The notes below the pieces were generated by a model. It was not told the origin of the DNA, did not search any database, and saw nothing but the letters and a program-made list of their open reading frames with translations. Source: Croceicoccus bisphenolivorans (GTDB lineage: Bacteria; Pseudomonadota; Alphaproteobacteria; Sphingomonadales; Sphingomonadaceae). Taken from it: a stretch of 64,000 nucleotides of DNA. The DNA is taken from contig NZ_LRSE01000007.1 of assembly GCF_001634625.1 (NCBI RefSeq), positions 123,368-187,367 of the forward strand, in the 5' to 3' direction. A program made the translations under genes and the position numbers. The stretch's first letter is position 1. Every line of letters starts with the position of its first letter. Shown piece by piece: positions 17,266 through 26,227 of this stretch.

Positions 17266-18327
17266 TTGAAGACGCTCCTCGCCCACTATCGCGGCTCGTT
17301 TATCTTTACTTTCATCTGCCTTGCTCTCGCGGTCTGGCTCGGCTGGTCGCAGGGCAACGGCATCGCCGGCGTGTTCAACGTCCTGTGGATCGTCATCGTC
17401 CTGTCGATTCTGGAGGTATCGCTCAGCTTCGATAACGCGGTGGTGAACGCCACCGTGTTGAAGGACATGCCGCCGAAATGGCAGCAGCGCTTCCTGACCT
17501 GGGGTATCGCGATTGCGGTGTTCGGCATGCGCATCGTGTTTCCGCTGGCGATTGTTGGCATCGCGGCAAGCCTGAACCCGGTGGAAGCACTCAACCTCTC
17601 TCTGAACGATCCGAAGCGTTACGAGGAGATCGTGTCGTCGGCCCATACCGGCATCGCCGGTTTCGGCGGGGCATTCCTCACGATGGTCGGCCTCAACTTC
17701 TTCTTTGACGGAGAGAAGGACATTCACTGGATCCGCTCGGTCGAAAAATTCCTGACCAAGGTTTCCAATATCAAGGCGGCGGAAATCGCCCTGCTGGTTC
17801 TGGGCCTGTACGGCATTTCGCTGATGCTGCCGGATGACGAAGCGCTGACGTTCGTTACGGCGGGGATGCTGGGTATCGTGACCTATATCGCGGTGGAAGC
17901 GGTGGGCACCCTGCTCGACATGGCCGACAACAAGGCGGCAGAGGGCGCGGCGCGATCGGGTCTTGGCGGCTTTCTCTACCTCGAAGTGCTTGACGCCAGC
18001 TTCTCGTTCGACGGGGTCATCGGTGCCTTCGCGCTTACCAACAACATGCTGATCATCGCGCTGGGCCTGTCTATCGGTGCGATGTTCGTGCGTTCGATGA
18101 CGATCCACCTCGTCCGCGCGGGCACGCTGGCCCAGTATCGCTATCTTGAACACGGGGCATTTTGGGCGATCATCGTGCTGGGCGTGATCATGCTGCTGAC
18201 GGCGAAGTTCCACATTCCGGAGGTTTTCACCGGCCTGATAGGCGCGACCCTGATCATCATCTCGCTGTGGTGGTCGGTCCGCTATTCGAAACGTCACCCT
18301 GAAGAGGCCAACGCGTCAATCGACTGA
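17266..18327 (+). CDS. DUF475 family integral membrane protein
   Basis: 353 aa with about 9 TM segments. Acidic motifs inside membrane segments (SLSFDNAVVNATV near the N-terminus and LDASFSFDGVIGAFALTN in the second half) give the two-fold repeat and charged core seen in TerC-like metal exporters, to which DUF475 is distantly related. A metal-ion role is inferred. An in-frame TTG at 17221 lies inside the panB terminator; AGGAAG at 17250 supports the TTG at 17266, giving the usual family start MKTLLAHYRGSF. The stop nearly touches that of prsR. Confidence 0.83.
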   Translation: MKTLLAHYRGSFIFTFICLALAVWLGWSQGNGIAGVFNVLWIVIVLSILEVSLSFDNAVVNATVLKDMPPKWQQRFLTWGIAIAVFGMRIVFPLAIVGIAASLNPVEALNLSLNDPKRYEEIVSSAHTGIAGFGGAFLTMVGLNFFFDGEKDIHWIRSVEKFLTKVSNIKAAEIALLVLGLYGISLMLPDDEALTFVTAGMLGIVTYIAVEAVGTLLDMADNKAAEGAARSGLGGFLYLEVLDASFSFDGVIGAFALTNNMLIIALGLSIGAMFVRSMTIHLVRAGTLAQYRYLEHGAFWAIIVLGVIMLLTAKFHIPEVFTGLIGATLIIISLWWSVRYSKRHPEEANASID

Positions 18328-18329
18328 TT

Positions 18330-19724
18330 TCAGGCGGACAGGTCGTACTGTTTCATCAGGTCGTATAGCGTGGGCCTGCTGATGCCCAGCATACGCGCCG
18401 TCGAACTGATGTTGCCGTCGCTGCGAGCCAGCGCATGGCGGATCACGCGGCGGTCCGCCTGCTCGCGCGCGGCTTTCAGGTTCAGCGCATTGGCCAGTTC
18501 CTCGTCTGGTTCGGCAAGGTCCAGATCCTCTGCGCCCACCAGCTTGCCGTCGGCCATAATGACCGCGCGTTTCACGCGGTTCTCCAGCTCGCGCACGTTG
18601 CCCGGCCAATGCCATGCATCGATCGCCGCCAGCGCATCGGCGGAAAAGCCAGTTACCTTGGGGTTCATCTCGCCGGCGAACTTGTGGAGGAAGTGGCGCG
18701 CCAGCAACGGGGCATCGCCGGGCCGTTCGGCCAGTGTCGGGATGGAGACCACGATTTCGGCCAACCGGTAATAGAGGTCTTCGCGGAACGTCCCTTCGGC
18801 GATCATCGCCGACAGGTCGCGATGGGTGGCACAAACGATCCGGGTGTCGACGGCAATGGCCTTGCGCCCGCCAATCCGTTCCAGCGTCCGTTCCTGCAAA
18901 AAGCGTAGCAGCTTGGCCTGAAGCGCCAGCGGAATGTCGCCCAGCTCGTCAAGAAACAGGGTGCCGCCCTGAGCCAGTTCGATCTTGCCTTCCCGCGTTG
19001 TCGTCGCGCCGGTGAATGAGCCCTTTTCGTGACCGAACAGCTCCGATTCCAGAAGGTGTTCGGGAATGGCCGCGCAGTTGATGGCAACGAATGCCCCGCC
19101 GCGCCGCGGGCTGGCATCGTGAAGCCCCCGCGCCAGCAGTTCCTTGCCCGTCCCGCTCGCACCGTTCAGCATCACCGAAACATCCGCCGGCGCAACACGC
19201 TCGATCGTGCGCGCCACGCGCACCATTTCGGGCGCGGAAGTGATGAGGGTGCCAAGAACGCGGCTTTCCTCACCGGTCTTCGCAGCCAGAGTGCGGTTTT
19301 CCCGCTCGACAGCGCGCAGCGCCAGCGCGCGGCGCACGATCAAGGCCAGTTCCTCGATCTTCACCGGCTTGGCGTAGAAATCGTATGCGCCGCGTTCGAT
19401 GGCCTGCAGCACGCTTTCGTGCGCGCCATGGCCGCTGGCGATGATCACCTTGGTATCGGGCTTCAGCTCCATGATCGCGTCGAGCACGGCAAACCCCTCG
19501 CTCGTCCCGTCGGGATCTGGCGGAAGGCCAAGGTCCAGCGTCACGACATCCGGCTCTTCGGATCGCAAGGCGGCAATTGCGGCATCGCGGTCGCCAACGC
19601 AGGTCACGTCGAAATCGTCCCACGCCCACTTCAACTGGGTCTGCAGGCCGGGATCATCCTCTATCACCAGCAGCTTCGGCAATGCCTCGCCAGTTTGCCC
19701 GTTCCTGCCCGTCTTGCCTGCCAT
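18330..19724 (-). CDS. prsR: PEP-CTERM system sigma-54 response regulator PrsR
   Basis: 464 aa NtrC-type activator. The receiver domain has IEDD at 21-24 and phospho-acceptor Asp64 (TLDLGLPP). The AAA+ domain has Walker A GASGTGKE, the sigma-54 contact loop GSFTGAT and a GTLFLDELGD Walker B region. A Fis-type HTH lies at the C-terminus (NISSTARMLGISRPTLYDLM). The N-terminus and partner kinase match the PrsR family, which controls exopolysaccharide and PEP-CTERM/exosortase genes. Its start overlaps the prsK stop by one base (TAATG). No exosortase or PEP-CTERM gene lies in the window. Confidence 0.88.
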   Translation of the reverse strand: MAGKTGRNGQTGEALPKLLVIEDDPGLQTQLKWAWDDFDVTCVGDRDAAIAALRSEEPDVVTLDLGLPPDPDGTSEGFAVLDAIMELKPDTKVIIASGHGAHESVLQAIERGAYDFYAKPVKIEELALIVRRALALRAVERENRTLAAKTGEESRVLGTLITSAPEMVRVARTIERVAPADVSVMLNGASGTGKELLARGLHDASPRRGGAFVAINCAAIPEHLLESELFGHEKGSFTGATTTREGKIELAQGGTLFLDELGDIPLALQAKLLRFLQERTLERIGGRKAIAVDTRIVCATHRDLSAMIAEGTFREDLYYRLAEIVVSIPTLAERPGDAPLLARHFLHKFAGEMNPKVTGFSADALAAIDAWHWPGNVRELENRVKRAVIMADGKLVGAEDLDLAEPDEELANALNLKAAREQADRRVIRHALARSDGNISSTARMLGISRPTLYDLMKQYDLSA

Positions 19725-21823
19725 TACGCCACTTTCCTGTCGTCGCGCGGCCCTTCACGGCCGCCCTCTTCCGCCATGCGCGGAAGCCAGATCACGAAAC
19801 GCGAGCCGATGCCGACACGCGATTCCACTTCCAGTCGCCCGCCCATCGCGCGCACCAGTTCACGCGCCTCGAACGCGCCGATGCCGAACCCGTCGGCCTT
19901 GGTCGAAACGAACGGCTTGAACAGGGTGGAACGGATGAATTCGGGCGACATGCCGCAGCCCTTGTCGGATATCTCGATACCCGCTTGCCGGTCGGTGCCG
20001 GGAAAGCTGACTTCCACCCCCCGCCCCGGTTCGCTTGCCTCTATCGCGTTGCGCACAAGATGGCGGAGCACCTGGTCCAGCGCTTCGGGATCACCGGCCA
20101 GCCGCGATCCGCCGCCCGGCCCCACGTGCACCAGCCCGCCCTCGATCTCCACCGCAAGAGCGGTTCGCACAACGTCGACCGGCGACAGGCCCTGCACCGT
20201 TCCGACACCGGATCCGCCATAATTCGACAGGCGCCCGATCAGCGTTTCCAGCCTGTCGGTCGCGTTGCGCAGCGTGACCAGCATGTCGGCACGGAACGCC
20301 GGTTTCTCGATATGCCGTTCCGCATTGGACACGACGAGACCCAGCTGGCTGGCAAGGTTCTTGATGTCGTGCATGACGAACGCCATGCGCCGGTTGAATT
20401 CATCGAAACGCGCCGCTTCCAGCAACGCCTTTTGCGCCTGGTTTTCGGAAAGGTGCGCGGCAAGCTGCTGCCCCACGATGCGCAGCAGGTCGAAATCTTC
20501 CCAGTCGAGGTGGCGGGCATAAGCGGGCCGCGCCAGCACGACGACACCGGCCAACCGGCCATCGACCTGCAGCGGCACCATTGCCCACGCACCGGGCGTG
20601 GCCAGCAGCCATTCGGGGATCAGATGCCGTTCCAGCCCGCCGCTTCCCGCTGAACGTACGGCATCGAGCGCGATGACCGCACCGTCGCGTTCGAACAAGG
20701 TGAGCGATACGGCGGGCAGCGCGGTGGACGGCACCTCCAGCGATGCCCAGTTCCAGCGTGCCGACAGCGCCATATGACCACCCTCGTCAGGGGTCAGCAA
20801 CAGTCCTGCGGGGCTATCGACGATGTCTGCCAGTGACTGCACTGCCCGTTGTTCCAGTGGAACGCTGTCATGCCGGTTGCCCGCAATCGTGCGGCTGAGG
20901 CGCAGCCACTCCTCCCGATAGTCATAGCGGTGGCGGAACAGGTTGCGCACCACCACTTCCCGCAGCCAGGCGCGGAAGCTGCCCGATGCGAGGAAGGCCC
21001 CGACGAAAACGGCCAGCACGACACCGGAAAAGCGGGTCAGGGTGCCCATCGCGAAATCGCTGCGCGACAGGGCGGTATCGATCGTGAACAGGGCGAACAG
21101 GTAAAGCGCGATGACGAGCAGCGACAGGCTCTGGAAGGCAACGGTGCGGGACGGGGAAAAACGCCGGATCGCACGCTGTCTACCGTCCATCCACATCAGC
21201 GCGGCAACGCCGGTCCATGCCGCAGCCCGCCCGATCATCATGGCATCGGGCATCGTGCCGGCCAGATAGACCATGGCGTTGGCGTTCAGTTCAAAACCCC
21301 ATGCCAGCACCAATGCGCCCGACATCCAGCCGATCCGCGCGCGCTGCTGCGCCCCTGCACCGACGTAGAGGTTGTGGATCAGCACGAGCATGCCGATCGC
21401 GAACAGCAGGTGGAAAATGCCAGAAACCCGCGCGATCAATTCGAATGCGCCGGGCATCGTGAACATGTCCGACAGCATCACCAGCGGCACTTGCAACACC
21501 TCGACCAGCGCCAGTGATGCCAGCATCGGGCGCACCGGTTTCAGGCTGGCATGCCGCCCGTCGGCTGCGAACAGGGCGCGGATCAGCGCCAGCCATGTCA
21601 GGTTACGCAGCGCGGCGACAAGCCAGAGAACACGCGGATCGATCACGCCCGGAGAGGTTGCAAGCAAGTGTACCGCCGCAGTGCCGAGCGCGGCGATGAC
21701 CAGTGCGCGTATCCGGTCCGCCCTGCCCCGTCGCCACAACAGGAACGCCGACAACAGGCAGGCCATCGCGCTCACTGCAATCGCGCCAGAACCAATCAGC
21801 GACCAGATCGATTGCGACGGCAC
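19724..21823 (-). CDS. prsK: PEP-CTERM system sensor histidine kinase PrsK
   Basis: 699 aa. The N-terminal third (to about residue 285) has around eight TM segments, as in the PrsK family. A GAF-like domain follows (about 310-480), then an unusual dimerisation motif RRMAFVMHDIKNLASQ with the His in HDIKN. The ATPase domain has RNAIEAS, DKGCGM and GFGIGAFEAR. It senses an unknown signal and phosphorylates PrsR, with which it is translationally coupled. The start is a GTG with GGAG eight bases upstream. Confidence 0.88.
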   Translation of the reverse strand: MPSQSIWSLIGSGAIAVSAMACLLSAFLLWRRGRADRIRALVIAALGTAAVHLLATSPGVIDPRVLWLVAALRNLTWLALIRALFAADGRHASLKPVRPMLASLALVEVLQVPLVMLSDMFTMPGAFELIARVSGIFHLLFAIGMLVLIHNLYVGAGAQQRARIGWMSGALVLAWGFELNANAMVYLAGTMPDAMMIGRAAAWTGVAALMWMDGRQRAIRRFSPSRTVAFQSLSLLVIALYLFALFTIDTALSRSDFAMGTLTRFSGVVLAVFVGAFLASGSFRAWLREVVVRNLFRHRYDYREEWLRLSRTIAGNRHDSVPLEQRAVQSLADIVDSPAGLLLTPDEGGHMALSARWNWASLEVPSTALPAVSLTLFERDGAVIALDAVRSAGSGGLERHLIPEWLLATPGAWAMVPLQVDGRLAGVVVLARPAYARHLDWEDFDLLRIVGQQLAAHLSENQAQKALLEAARFDEFNRRMAFVMHDIKNLASQLGLVVSNAERHIEKPAFRADMLVTLRNATDRLETLIGRLSNYGGSGVGTVQGLSPVDVVRTALAVEIEGGLVHVGPGGGSRLAGDPEALDQVLRHLVRNAIEASEPGRGVEVSFPGTDRQAGIEISDKGCGMSPEFIRSTLFKPFVSTKADGFGIGAFEARELVRAMGGRLEVESRVGIGSRFVIWLPRMAEEGGREGPRDDRKVA

Positions 21824-21933
21824 GCCTACCCACTCCGCCTGGTCGTGTGTCGACGATCCGGTATGGGGGATGAGAGCGTGTTAGCCATGGCCGCCAGATT
21901 AGCGTCCGCATGGTAAACGCCGCGTAAAGAAGC

Positions 21934-21966
21934 GGCGCCGGGAACCCGTTATGGGCACCCGGCGCC
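21934..21966 (-). terminator. Strong hairpin downstream of the small membrane protein gene
   Basis: GGCGCCGGG (21934-21942) pairs perfectly with CCCGGCGCC (21958-21966), with an inner CCC/GGG. On the minus strand it is followed by CTTCTTT, a weak U tract. It lies 52 bp after the stop at 22018 and before prsK, so it probably separates the two units. Confidence 0.6.
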
Positions 21967-22017
21967 GGATATCTTTTCGCCGATAGCTCCCGGACCGAAC
22001 CCGGGAATTCGCGGCTC

Positions 22018-22302
22018 TTACTCCGAAATGCGCTCAGCCGCCGTGTCGGCAGCGTTGCCGACGCTTTCGGCAGCGTTGCCGACACTATTGGCAGCTTCGG
22101 CGATCGCGTTGTCTTTCGCTACTTCCGACGAGTTGTTCTGCATAAGCACGAACGCACCCACCACCAGCGCCAGCACGACGACAATGGCGATCAGCCAGCC
22201 GGACCCGCCGCCTGAACGTTCGGGCCGTTCGTGGATGATTTCGGTATGCGTATGCGTATCGCCCGTTGGGGTACGCGTTTCGACGATGCGTTCCTCGACC
22301 AT
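22018..22302 (-). CDS. Small single-pass membrane protein with Ala/Asn repeats
   Basis: 94 aa, unrecognised. A charged Thr/His-rich N-terminus (about 1-32) precedes a Gly/Ser-rich hinge, one TM segment (about 36-55) and a short C-terminal tail in which SVGNAAE and SVGNAAD repeat in tandem. The tail looks like an amphipathic helix. AGGAGA precedes the ATG at 22302; the frame runs 33 bases further up. The repeats are also direct repeats in the DNA and could vary in number between strains. No function can be given. Confidence 0.7.
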   Translation of the reverse strand: MVEERIVETRTPTGDTHTHTEIIHERPERSGGGSGWLIAIVVVLALVVGAFVLMQNNSSEVAKDNAIAEAANSVGNAAESVGNAADTAAERISE

Positions 22303-22387
22303 GGACAAGTCTCCTGTGTTACGTTTGGCTTGCAAACGATCGGAGCCGCGTTGCGGTTCCGGCAGGAGACTGTCCCGGTCCGGCCGT

Positions 22388-22537
22388 TCAGCCGTCCAGC
22401 AGGTTGTCGAGCGTCTTGCGGAAAGCGCTGTTGGTGGCGCTATCCTGCTTGCTTACGATCGCAAGCCAATCGGCGATATCGCCCATCGAGCTTGCAGCCG
22501 AATTGCGGGATTCAAGCGAGTTTTTCGCGTTATTCAT
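22388..22537 (-). CDS. Possible 49-residue hypothetical protein
   Basis: A short frame MNNAKNSLESRN... ending in RKTLDNLLDG. It is hydrophilic, with an amphipathic helix pattern in the second half. It lies in an otherwise empty gap and upstream of another small gene on the same strand. No good Shine-Dalgarno is visible. Coding status is uncertain. Confidence 0.35.
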   Translation of the reverse strand: MNNAKNSLESRNSAASSMGDIADWLAIVSKQDSATNSAFRKTLDNLLDG

Positions 22538-22655
22538 GGTTACCAGTCCCCATGTCTTCCTGGCGCACAGACACACTTCCCTGACACTAATGTCAATACG
22601 CACGGCATCGCGAAGATTCGCGAACGGCCAATTGTTGCAATGTCGTCACAGGCCT

Positions 22656-23348
22656 TTGGTTCCCGCATTGCGATTCATGCATTCGTCACCAAATGTGCGA
22701 ACAATGATTGCGCAATTTCAGACTGGCCTCAGAAAGTTTACATACACTTCTGACGAGCATCAGCGCGAGTTGGCCGCTGCCGGAATGATGGAGACCGACC
22801 GATTCGCGCTGATTAACGTTGTATTCGTCAGCTTGGATACCCCCGATTCGCTCCACGCCATCGGCGATCTCCGGAATAAGGGATGCATGGTGCTGGCACT
22901 GGCGACGATTGCACAGAAGCGCCAGCGAATGGCGGCGCTCGCTGCGGGTGCGCATGAATTCCTGACGACAGGCCCGATCGACCCGGCTCAGCTTTCAGCC
23001 CGGCTCACACTTCTGGCGACGGGTTCCGCACTCCCGGCAGGTATCGCGATGGATGCCGGTCAGGGTTCGCTGCTTCTGGCCGGAGCGAGCCACCAACTGA
23101 GCGAAAGGGATTACCGGCTAATCGCGATGCTTGTTGAGGCGCGTGGCGGCGTCGTATCCCATGATGCCTTGCTGGAACGCGTGTGGGACGGGCGGTATAC
23201 GGACCGGCAGCACTTGCGGGTGGCGATACGCCGGCTGCGCAAGAGGATCGAGCCTGAGCCGGACCTGCCGCGCTATCTCCTTAGCGAACCGGCCATCGGC
23301 TACAGGTTCGGCAATGGCGGCGACAGGCGAATGCCCCCTGCCGCGTGA
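22656..23348 (+). CDS. Orphan winged-helix response regulator with degenerate receiver domain
   Basis: About 230 aa. The C-terminal 100 residues are an OmpR-type effector domain (LSERDYRLIAMLVEARGG, then HLRVAIRRLRKRIE and IGYRFG). The N-terminus keeps the alternating pattern of a receiver domain but lacks its chemistry: the acidic pair after strand 1 is replaced by Ser (LRFMHSSPNVR), and strand 3 ends VVFVSLDTPD with no clear phospho-acceptor geometry. It probably acts without phosphorylation. No kinase is adjacent. The start is unclear: TTG 22656 keeps strand 1, while ATG 22677 or 22704 would delete it. Confidence 0.75.
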   Translation: MVPALRFMHSSPNVRTMIAQFQTGLRKFTYTSDEHQRELAAAGMMETDRFALINVVFVSLDTPDSLHAIGDLRNKGCMVLALATIAQKRQRMAALAAGAHEFLTTGPIDPAQLSARLTLLATGSALPAGIAMDAGQGSLLLAGASHQLSERDYRLIAMLVEARGGVVSHDALLERVWDGRYTDRQHLRVAIRRLRKRIEPEPDLPRYLLSEPAIGYRFGNGGDRRMPPAA

Positions 23349-23349
23349 A

Positions 23350-25140
23350 CTACATGTAGAAGAACACGAGCATCAGCGACAATGTCGTCGCCATCAGCAC
23401 CACGAGCGGAACACCCGTCCGCAGGTAATCGCCGAACTTGTAACGCCCTTCTTCCATGATCAGCATGTTTGTCTGATACGCGATCGGGGTGGCGTAACAC
23501 AGATTGCAGCCGAACAGCACGGCCAGCACCAGCGGTTCGACCGGCAATCCGAGCGTCTCCGCGATCTTGAACGCAATCGGTGTGCCGACCGTGGCTGCGG
23601 CCGTGTTCGATGCAAAGTTCGTCAGCACAGTCACGAACAACATCACCGCGGCAACAATCATCGGATCGGGCAGGAACTGCAGCCCTGCCGACAGCAGCGT
23701 CCCCAGCCATTCGGCCGCCCCGCTTTCAAGGATCAGTTTGCCGATCGCAATACTGGCCGCGACCAGCACGATGACATTGGCCGAAAGCGCGCGCCCGACA
23801 CGGTCGAACTTCACGCAACCGGTCGCGAACATCAGGATCGCGCCGACCAGCGCCGAAATGGCGATCGGCCAAAGCCCGACGCTGGCGGTGAACACCGAAC
23901 CGAACATGATCGCGGCGGACAACAGCGCTTTGGACCGCCTCGGAACCTCTGTCACGCCTTCGAGCAGGAGGAGCCGGTCGCTCTCTGCAAATTCCTCGAT
24001 CTCGGTCAGCGCACCCATCACGAGGAGAACGTCGCCGGCGCGCAATTCCAGTTCGGAATATTCGTGACGGCCCCTGTCCGGCCCGCGGGTCTGCTGGTGG
24101 ATGCCCAGAACGGCGACCCCGAACTGCCCGGCAACGCCGGACGAGGGGATGGTCAGCCCGACGAGGCGCGATTCGGCGGTAACCGCCATTTCGACGACCA
24201 CGACATCGCTCGCCTGGCTCTTGGCGGCGGCATTGATCCGCTCAACCACCCAGGCTGGTGCGACGCGCGCCTTCAGCACCCGCAGGGCATCTTCCAGCGC
24301 CTTGTGCGTCCCGCTGACCGGCAGGCGTGAATTGGACGTGATCTGGCGATCCAGCGAACCTTCGAACGTGAACCCTTCGGGCAGGCGTTCCAGCAAGTCG
24401 CGCGGGGTCTGTCCGATGAGGTCGCTGTCGTCGTCCACCCGCAGCGTAGCCGCGAATGTGCGGCGATTGCGCGTGAACGCCTGCCCGTTGTCGGGCAACA
24501 GGCGCGGCATGACCAGCCACAGGTAGGGCAAGGCGACAAGCGCGGCCACGGCAACGATCGGCGTGAACGTGAACACGCGCATCGGCTCCATGCCCAGATC
24601 CGCCGCGATGGACACGACCAGCAGGTTCGTCGACGTGCCGATAGTTGTCGCCATCCCGCCGATCAGCACGGCGGCATTGAGCGGGATCAGCGTTTTCGAT
24701 GCCGCCATCGCGCCCTTCTCGGCCAGTCCCACGAACACCGGCAGCAGGAGGACGAGCACCGGTGTGTCGTTCACCATCATCGACAGCCCCATCGCGAGCA
24801 GCAGGGAAACCAGCATGCCGAGATGAGTATTGAGCTTCCACACCTCCGCAAGGAGACGCGTGGCAGGATCGAGCGCGCCGGTGACGACAAGGCCCCGGCC
24901 CATGATCATCAATGCACAGATGGTAATCAGCGCCGGATGGCCGAAGCCGGAAAAGGCAAGCGCGAGCCCGTCCGTCTGGTGCTGCCCCTCCAGCGGGAAG
25001 AAGAACAGGCCCAGCGCAATAAGGACAATCGTGACGAGACTGACGATCTCCGTCGCGATCTTGCCACGGGCGAAAGCCACGAACATCGCGACCGTCAGCA
25101 CCATTGCCGCGAAAGCGTGAAGGGGAGGAATGCCCGGCAT
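23350..25140 (-). CDS. SLC13-family anion permease with RCK_C (TrkA-C) domains
   Basis: 596 aa. Two membrane halves of about five TM segments each flank a cytosolic pair of RCK_C domains (about residues 200-400). Repeated helical hairpin signatures include SMMVNDTPVLVLLLP and TNFASNTAAATVGTP, the SNT-type motifs of DASS carriers. Members transport sulfate, dicarboxylates or other anions; the substrate is unassigned. The frame opens upstream across tRNA-Leu, so the first 60 codons cannot be coding. The ATG at 25140 starts just before the first TM segment. Confidence 0.85.
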   Translation of the reverse strand: MPGIPPLHAFAAMVLTVAMFVAFARGKIATEIVSLVTIVLIALGLFFFPLEGQHQTDGLALAFSGFGHPALITICALMIMGRGLVVTGALDPATRLLAEVWKLNTHLGMLVSLLLAMGLSMMVNDTPVLVLLLPVFVGLAEKGAMAASKTLIPLNAAVLIGGMATTIGTSTNLLVVSIAADLGMEPMRVFTFTPIVAVAALVALPYLWLVMPRLLPDNGQAFTRNRRTFAATLRVDDDSDLIGQTPRDLLERLPEGFTFEGSLDRQITSNSRLPVSGTHKALEDALRVLKARVAPAWVVERINAAAKSQASDVVVVEMAVTAESRLVGLTIPSSGVAGQFGVAVLGIHQQTRGPDRGRHEYSELELRAGDVLLVMGALTEIEEFAESDRLLLLEGVTEVPRRSKALLSAAIMFGSVFTASVGLWPIAISALVGAILMFATGCVKFDRVGRALSANVIVLVAASIAIGKLILESGAAEWLGTLLSAGLQFLPDPMIVAAVMLFVTVLTNFASNTAAATVGTPIAFKIAETLGLPVEPLVLAVLFGCNLCYATPIAYQTNMLIMEEGRYKFGDYLRTGVPLVVLMATTLSLMLVFFYM

Positions 25141-25228
25141 CAGCACGTCGATTACCAGCCCCTGCCCCCGCGCGCCAAGCGGCTTGTGCGCAGCCGGGCT
25201 GATCGGCTCTGTATCATCGACATACGGA

Positions 25229-25312
25229 TGGTGCCCCTGGCCCGACTCGAACGGGCACGTCTTGCGACAAACGATTTTGAGTCGTTCGCGTCTACCATTC
25301 CGCCACAGGGGC
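25229..25312 (-). tRNA. tRNA-Leu(CAA)
   Basis: 84 nt with encoded CCA. Acceptor GCCCCTG pairs with CAGGGGC. The D arm contains GGCGGAATGGTAGACGC, the anticodon stem AACGA/TCGTT encloses CTCAAAA (anticodon CAA), a class II long variable arm is present, and the T arm is CCCGTTCGAGTCGGG-like. It lies between suhB and the SLC13 gene on the same strand. Confidence 0.95.
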
Positions 25313-25393
25313 AAAACCAAACCGGCACTGCGTTGACCGGAACAAGTCCGGTCGCCAGCAGGACGCCGCTCTTAGCGGGGCGTGCCGTCGGCT

Positions 25394-26215
25394 TCAAGCT
25401 GCCTTCAACGCGCCGACAAGAAGCTTGTGCAGGCGAGAGTGCAATGCATCGTTTCCGGCAAGGATCGTCTGGTCGCAAACCTGCAAAGAACGCCCGCGCC
25501 AATCGGACACGAAACCGCCGGCCTCTCTTACCAGCAGGCAGCCGGCCGCGGTATCCCACGGCTTGAGCCCGGATTCCCAGAAACCTTCGTACCGGCCGGC
25601 GGCAACCCATGCGAGATCGAGGGAGGCCGCGCCGTAGCGACGGATACCTGCCACGCGGGGCGCGATTTCGCCCGCGATCTTCGCCCATTCGGCGAAATTG
25701 CCGGCGCCCTGGAACGGGATGCCGGTCGCGATCAGCGATTCGGACAAGTCGCGCCGCGCCGAAACGCGCAGGCGCGCATCCTGCAGCCATGCACCGCGGC
25801 TCTTTTCCGCCCAAAACGTCTCGTCGGTTACCGGCTGATAGACGACGGCGTGTGTCACTTCACCCCAGCCCGATCCGTCGAGCTTGGGTTCCTGCACCGC
25901 GATCGAAATCGCGAAGTGCGGCAACCCGTGGAGGAAGTTCGAAGTGCCATCCAGCGGATCGATGATGAAGCGCGGCTTGCCTTCCTCGCCCTCGATCTCG
26001 CCCGATTCTTCCAGCAGAAAGCCCCAGCCCGGACGCGCAACGCGCAATTCGTCCCACAAGGTGCGTTCTGCCGCGCGGTCGGCTTTCGACACGAAGTCGG
26101 AAGGCCCCTTGCGGCTCGCCTGCAGGTGCTCGACTTCGCCGAAGTCGCGGCGCAGGCGATGCCCCGCCTTGCGCGCGGCGCGTTCGATAACGCGGATCAG
26201 TCCGGTAATTGCCAT
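25394..26215 (-). CDS. suhB: Inositol monophosphatase family protein
   Basis: 273 aa, Mg2+-dependent sugar/inositol phosphatase of the SuhB type. Metal ligands are visible in LLEESGE (about 68-74) and IIDPLDGTSNF (about 85-94), with the C-terminal WDTAAGCLLVREAGG motif (Asp about 217). In many bacteria SuhB also binds the transcription antitermination complex; that cannot be judged here. It follows efp by 12 bp, so the two are probably co-transcribed. Confidence 0.9.
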   Translation of the reverse strand: MAITGLIRVIERAARKAGHRLRRDFGEVEHLQASRKGPSDFVSKADRAAERTLWDELRVARPGWGFLLEESGEIEGEEGKPRFIIDPLDGTSNFLHGLPHFAISIAVQEPKLDGSGWGEVTHAVVYQPVTDETFWAEKSRGAWLQDARLRVSARRDLSESLIATGIPFQGAGNFAEWAKIAGEIAPRVAGIRRYGAASLDLAWVAAGRYEGFWESGLKPWDTAAGCLLVREAGGFVSDWRGRSLQVCDQTILAGNDALHSRLHKLLVGALKAA

Positions 26216-26227
26216 GTCAGTCGCGCC

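Noticed and set aside
16447..18297. 616-codon frame opposite panB and the DUF475 gene
   Set aside because: It crosses two real genes and a terminator, with no recognisable domain.
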